Assembly (NCBI GenBank): GCA_036785705.1 | Contig: JAWUZG010000018.1 | Span: 6,235,501-6,299,500, forward strand | Source of the DNA: Acanthornis magna | Lineage: Eukaryota; Chordata; Aves; Passeriformes; Acanthizidae | Reading direction: 5' to 3' | Length of the DNA stretch: 64,000 nt | Shown: positions 63,001-64,000 of the stretch, in pieces | Position numbering within the stretch: position 1 is the first letter of the stretch | Layout: the number at the start of each line of letters is the position of its first letter | The notes under the pieces: generated by a model | Told to the model about the DNA's origin: nothing | Seen by the model: the letters and a program-made list of their open reading frames with translations, nothing else | Databases searched by the model: none | Translations under genes and position numbers: made by a program

Positions 63001-64000
63001 CCAGAATAAAATGTTATCAACACTTGCTTTCAGCATATCCTGTAAACATCATTTCCAGGGTCTGGAATTCCATTGGATACAGGCTTCATGTGAAAAGATA
63101 ATTTTACCTAATCTGTATGCCTTCTCGCATCTCTCTCCACCTTAATTATCTGTATAGTCTCAGCATCATACCACTCCAAACAATCTCTCAGCAACTTTTC
63201 CTTCTGGCATTTCACATTAGCGCTGATGTTGCAGTAGAAAACTTGCCTTTCCTCTCTAGTCTCAAATAACACGCCCTTAGTGTGGCGGAAGATTGTGTCA
63301 GAACTGTCCCACTCACTCTGAGTGAGACACAAAAATAAAAGGACTCTTCGTGACACATCAGCGTGATGCTGACACCACTCTGAAATCGCCAAAGAACAAG
63401 GTTAACTCTAGGATATAGGAAAGGAGCCACAGGAATATGGCATTTCATTTTGCAAGTTCTCAAATCAGTTGCAAACACAACCTCAAATACTTTTAATCTT
63501 CAAGACAGTGTAAAAGTCACCCAGGAATGCCACCTACTTTGCAATGCACAGGAGCCTGTATTTTATGCTGTTCAGATACCCTCCACAGCACACAGTCACT
63601 ATTTTTGTTTGCGAACAGCTGTCTTTGTAGGTAAGTATGTGCACACTTGTGTTTAGCTCCACGACTCCAGCATGTACATCAAACTAGGGTAGGGAAAGGT
63701 ACTTCATTTACTACGTTTAACCATATTCCACTTCTCCCCTGTTTTCAAATCTCTCTGCTAATTTCCCTTCTGCTTCCTCATCAAGATTTGGGTATCTTTA
63801 GGAGTCTCTGACCTTTTCAAGTTTGATGCTTGTTTGCCCTTAGAAATTACAGAAAAACAAGGGAATAAGTCTACTGCATTAAAGCCTCTGAGTATTTTTT
63901 TTGCACCTATGTTTGCTTCTCTGATCCCTGAAATTACCTTTGAAGCCATTACTGGTGCCAATTTCTTACATGCCTAATAAAAGCTTCTTTTGTACTCATA
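60061..64000. other. Upstream of the short-isoform promoter; likely TBC1D14 intron of the long isoform
   Basis: In human the long N-terminal coding exon lies far upstream of the short-isoform start, so this DNA is probably intron of the long transcript. I recognise no TBC1D14 N-terminal coding sequence. A minus-strand frame at 63108-63392 looks protein-like but is unidentified. No repeat was recognised. Confidence 0.5.

Noticed and set aside
1..64000. Possible tRNA genes, CRISPR-like arrays or bacterial-type operons
   Set aside because: No tRNA box A/B pair or regularly spaced repeats were seen by eye, and all supported genes are spliced vertebrate genes.

Overview
The window looks like a nuclear chromosome segment from a bird. 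Genes have short exons with GT-AG introns, promoters sit in CpG islands, CR1 LINE fragments end in the avian TTCCAACTCAGA / TTCNGTGATT-type tail, and there is a solo LTR of an avian ERVL-like family. Repeat types would suit a passerine or another neoavian, but the species cannot be fixed from sequence alone. Gene order matches the human 4p16.1 block GRPEL1 - TADA2B - CCDC96 - TBC1D14 (chicken chromosome 4 in the usual synteny). I identified genes by comparing translations with remembered family members; no search was run.

Layout. 1-12.3 kb is gene-poor intergenic DNA upstream of GRPEL1, on the side where SORCS2 lies in human. It holds a solo LTR (5772-6289), a CR1 tail (about 10268-10372) and a possible primer-binding-site relic near 4275-4298. 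12.62-17.96 kb is GRPEL1 on the plus strand, four coding exons, 222 aa. 24.00-26.57 kb is TADA2B on the minus strand, two coding exons, 420 aa, convergent with GRPEL1. 26.57-26.96 kb is a CpG-island promoter with four CCAAT boxes. On its far side, on the plus strand, lies a broken CCDC96 copy (about 27040-27549) with at least two frame changes. 31.65-59.72 kb is TBC1D14 on the minus strand: eleven exons encode the Rab-GAP half, and a CpG-island first exon supplies only the start codon, giving a 413-aa short isoform. The long amino-terminal coding exon of the full-length isoform was not found and probably lies beyond 64 kb. Most of the remaining DNA is intron and probable long 3'UTRs.

The genes do not form a pathway. 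GRPEL1 is the nucleotide exchange factor of mitochondrial Hsp70, TADA2B is a SAGA histone-acetylation subunit, TBC1D14 acts in Rab11/TRAPP membrane traffic and autophagy, and CCDC96 is an axonemal coiled-coil protein. I found no gene cluster, CRISPR array, tRNA or other evidence of a new biological system. The most informative observations are the decayed CCDC96 opposite an intact TADA2B promoter, and the TBC1D14 short isoform whose ATG is the last triplet of its first exon.
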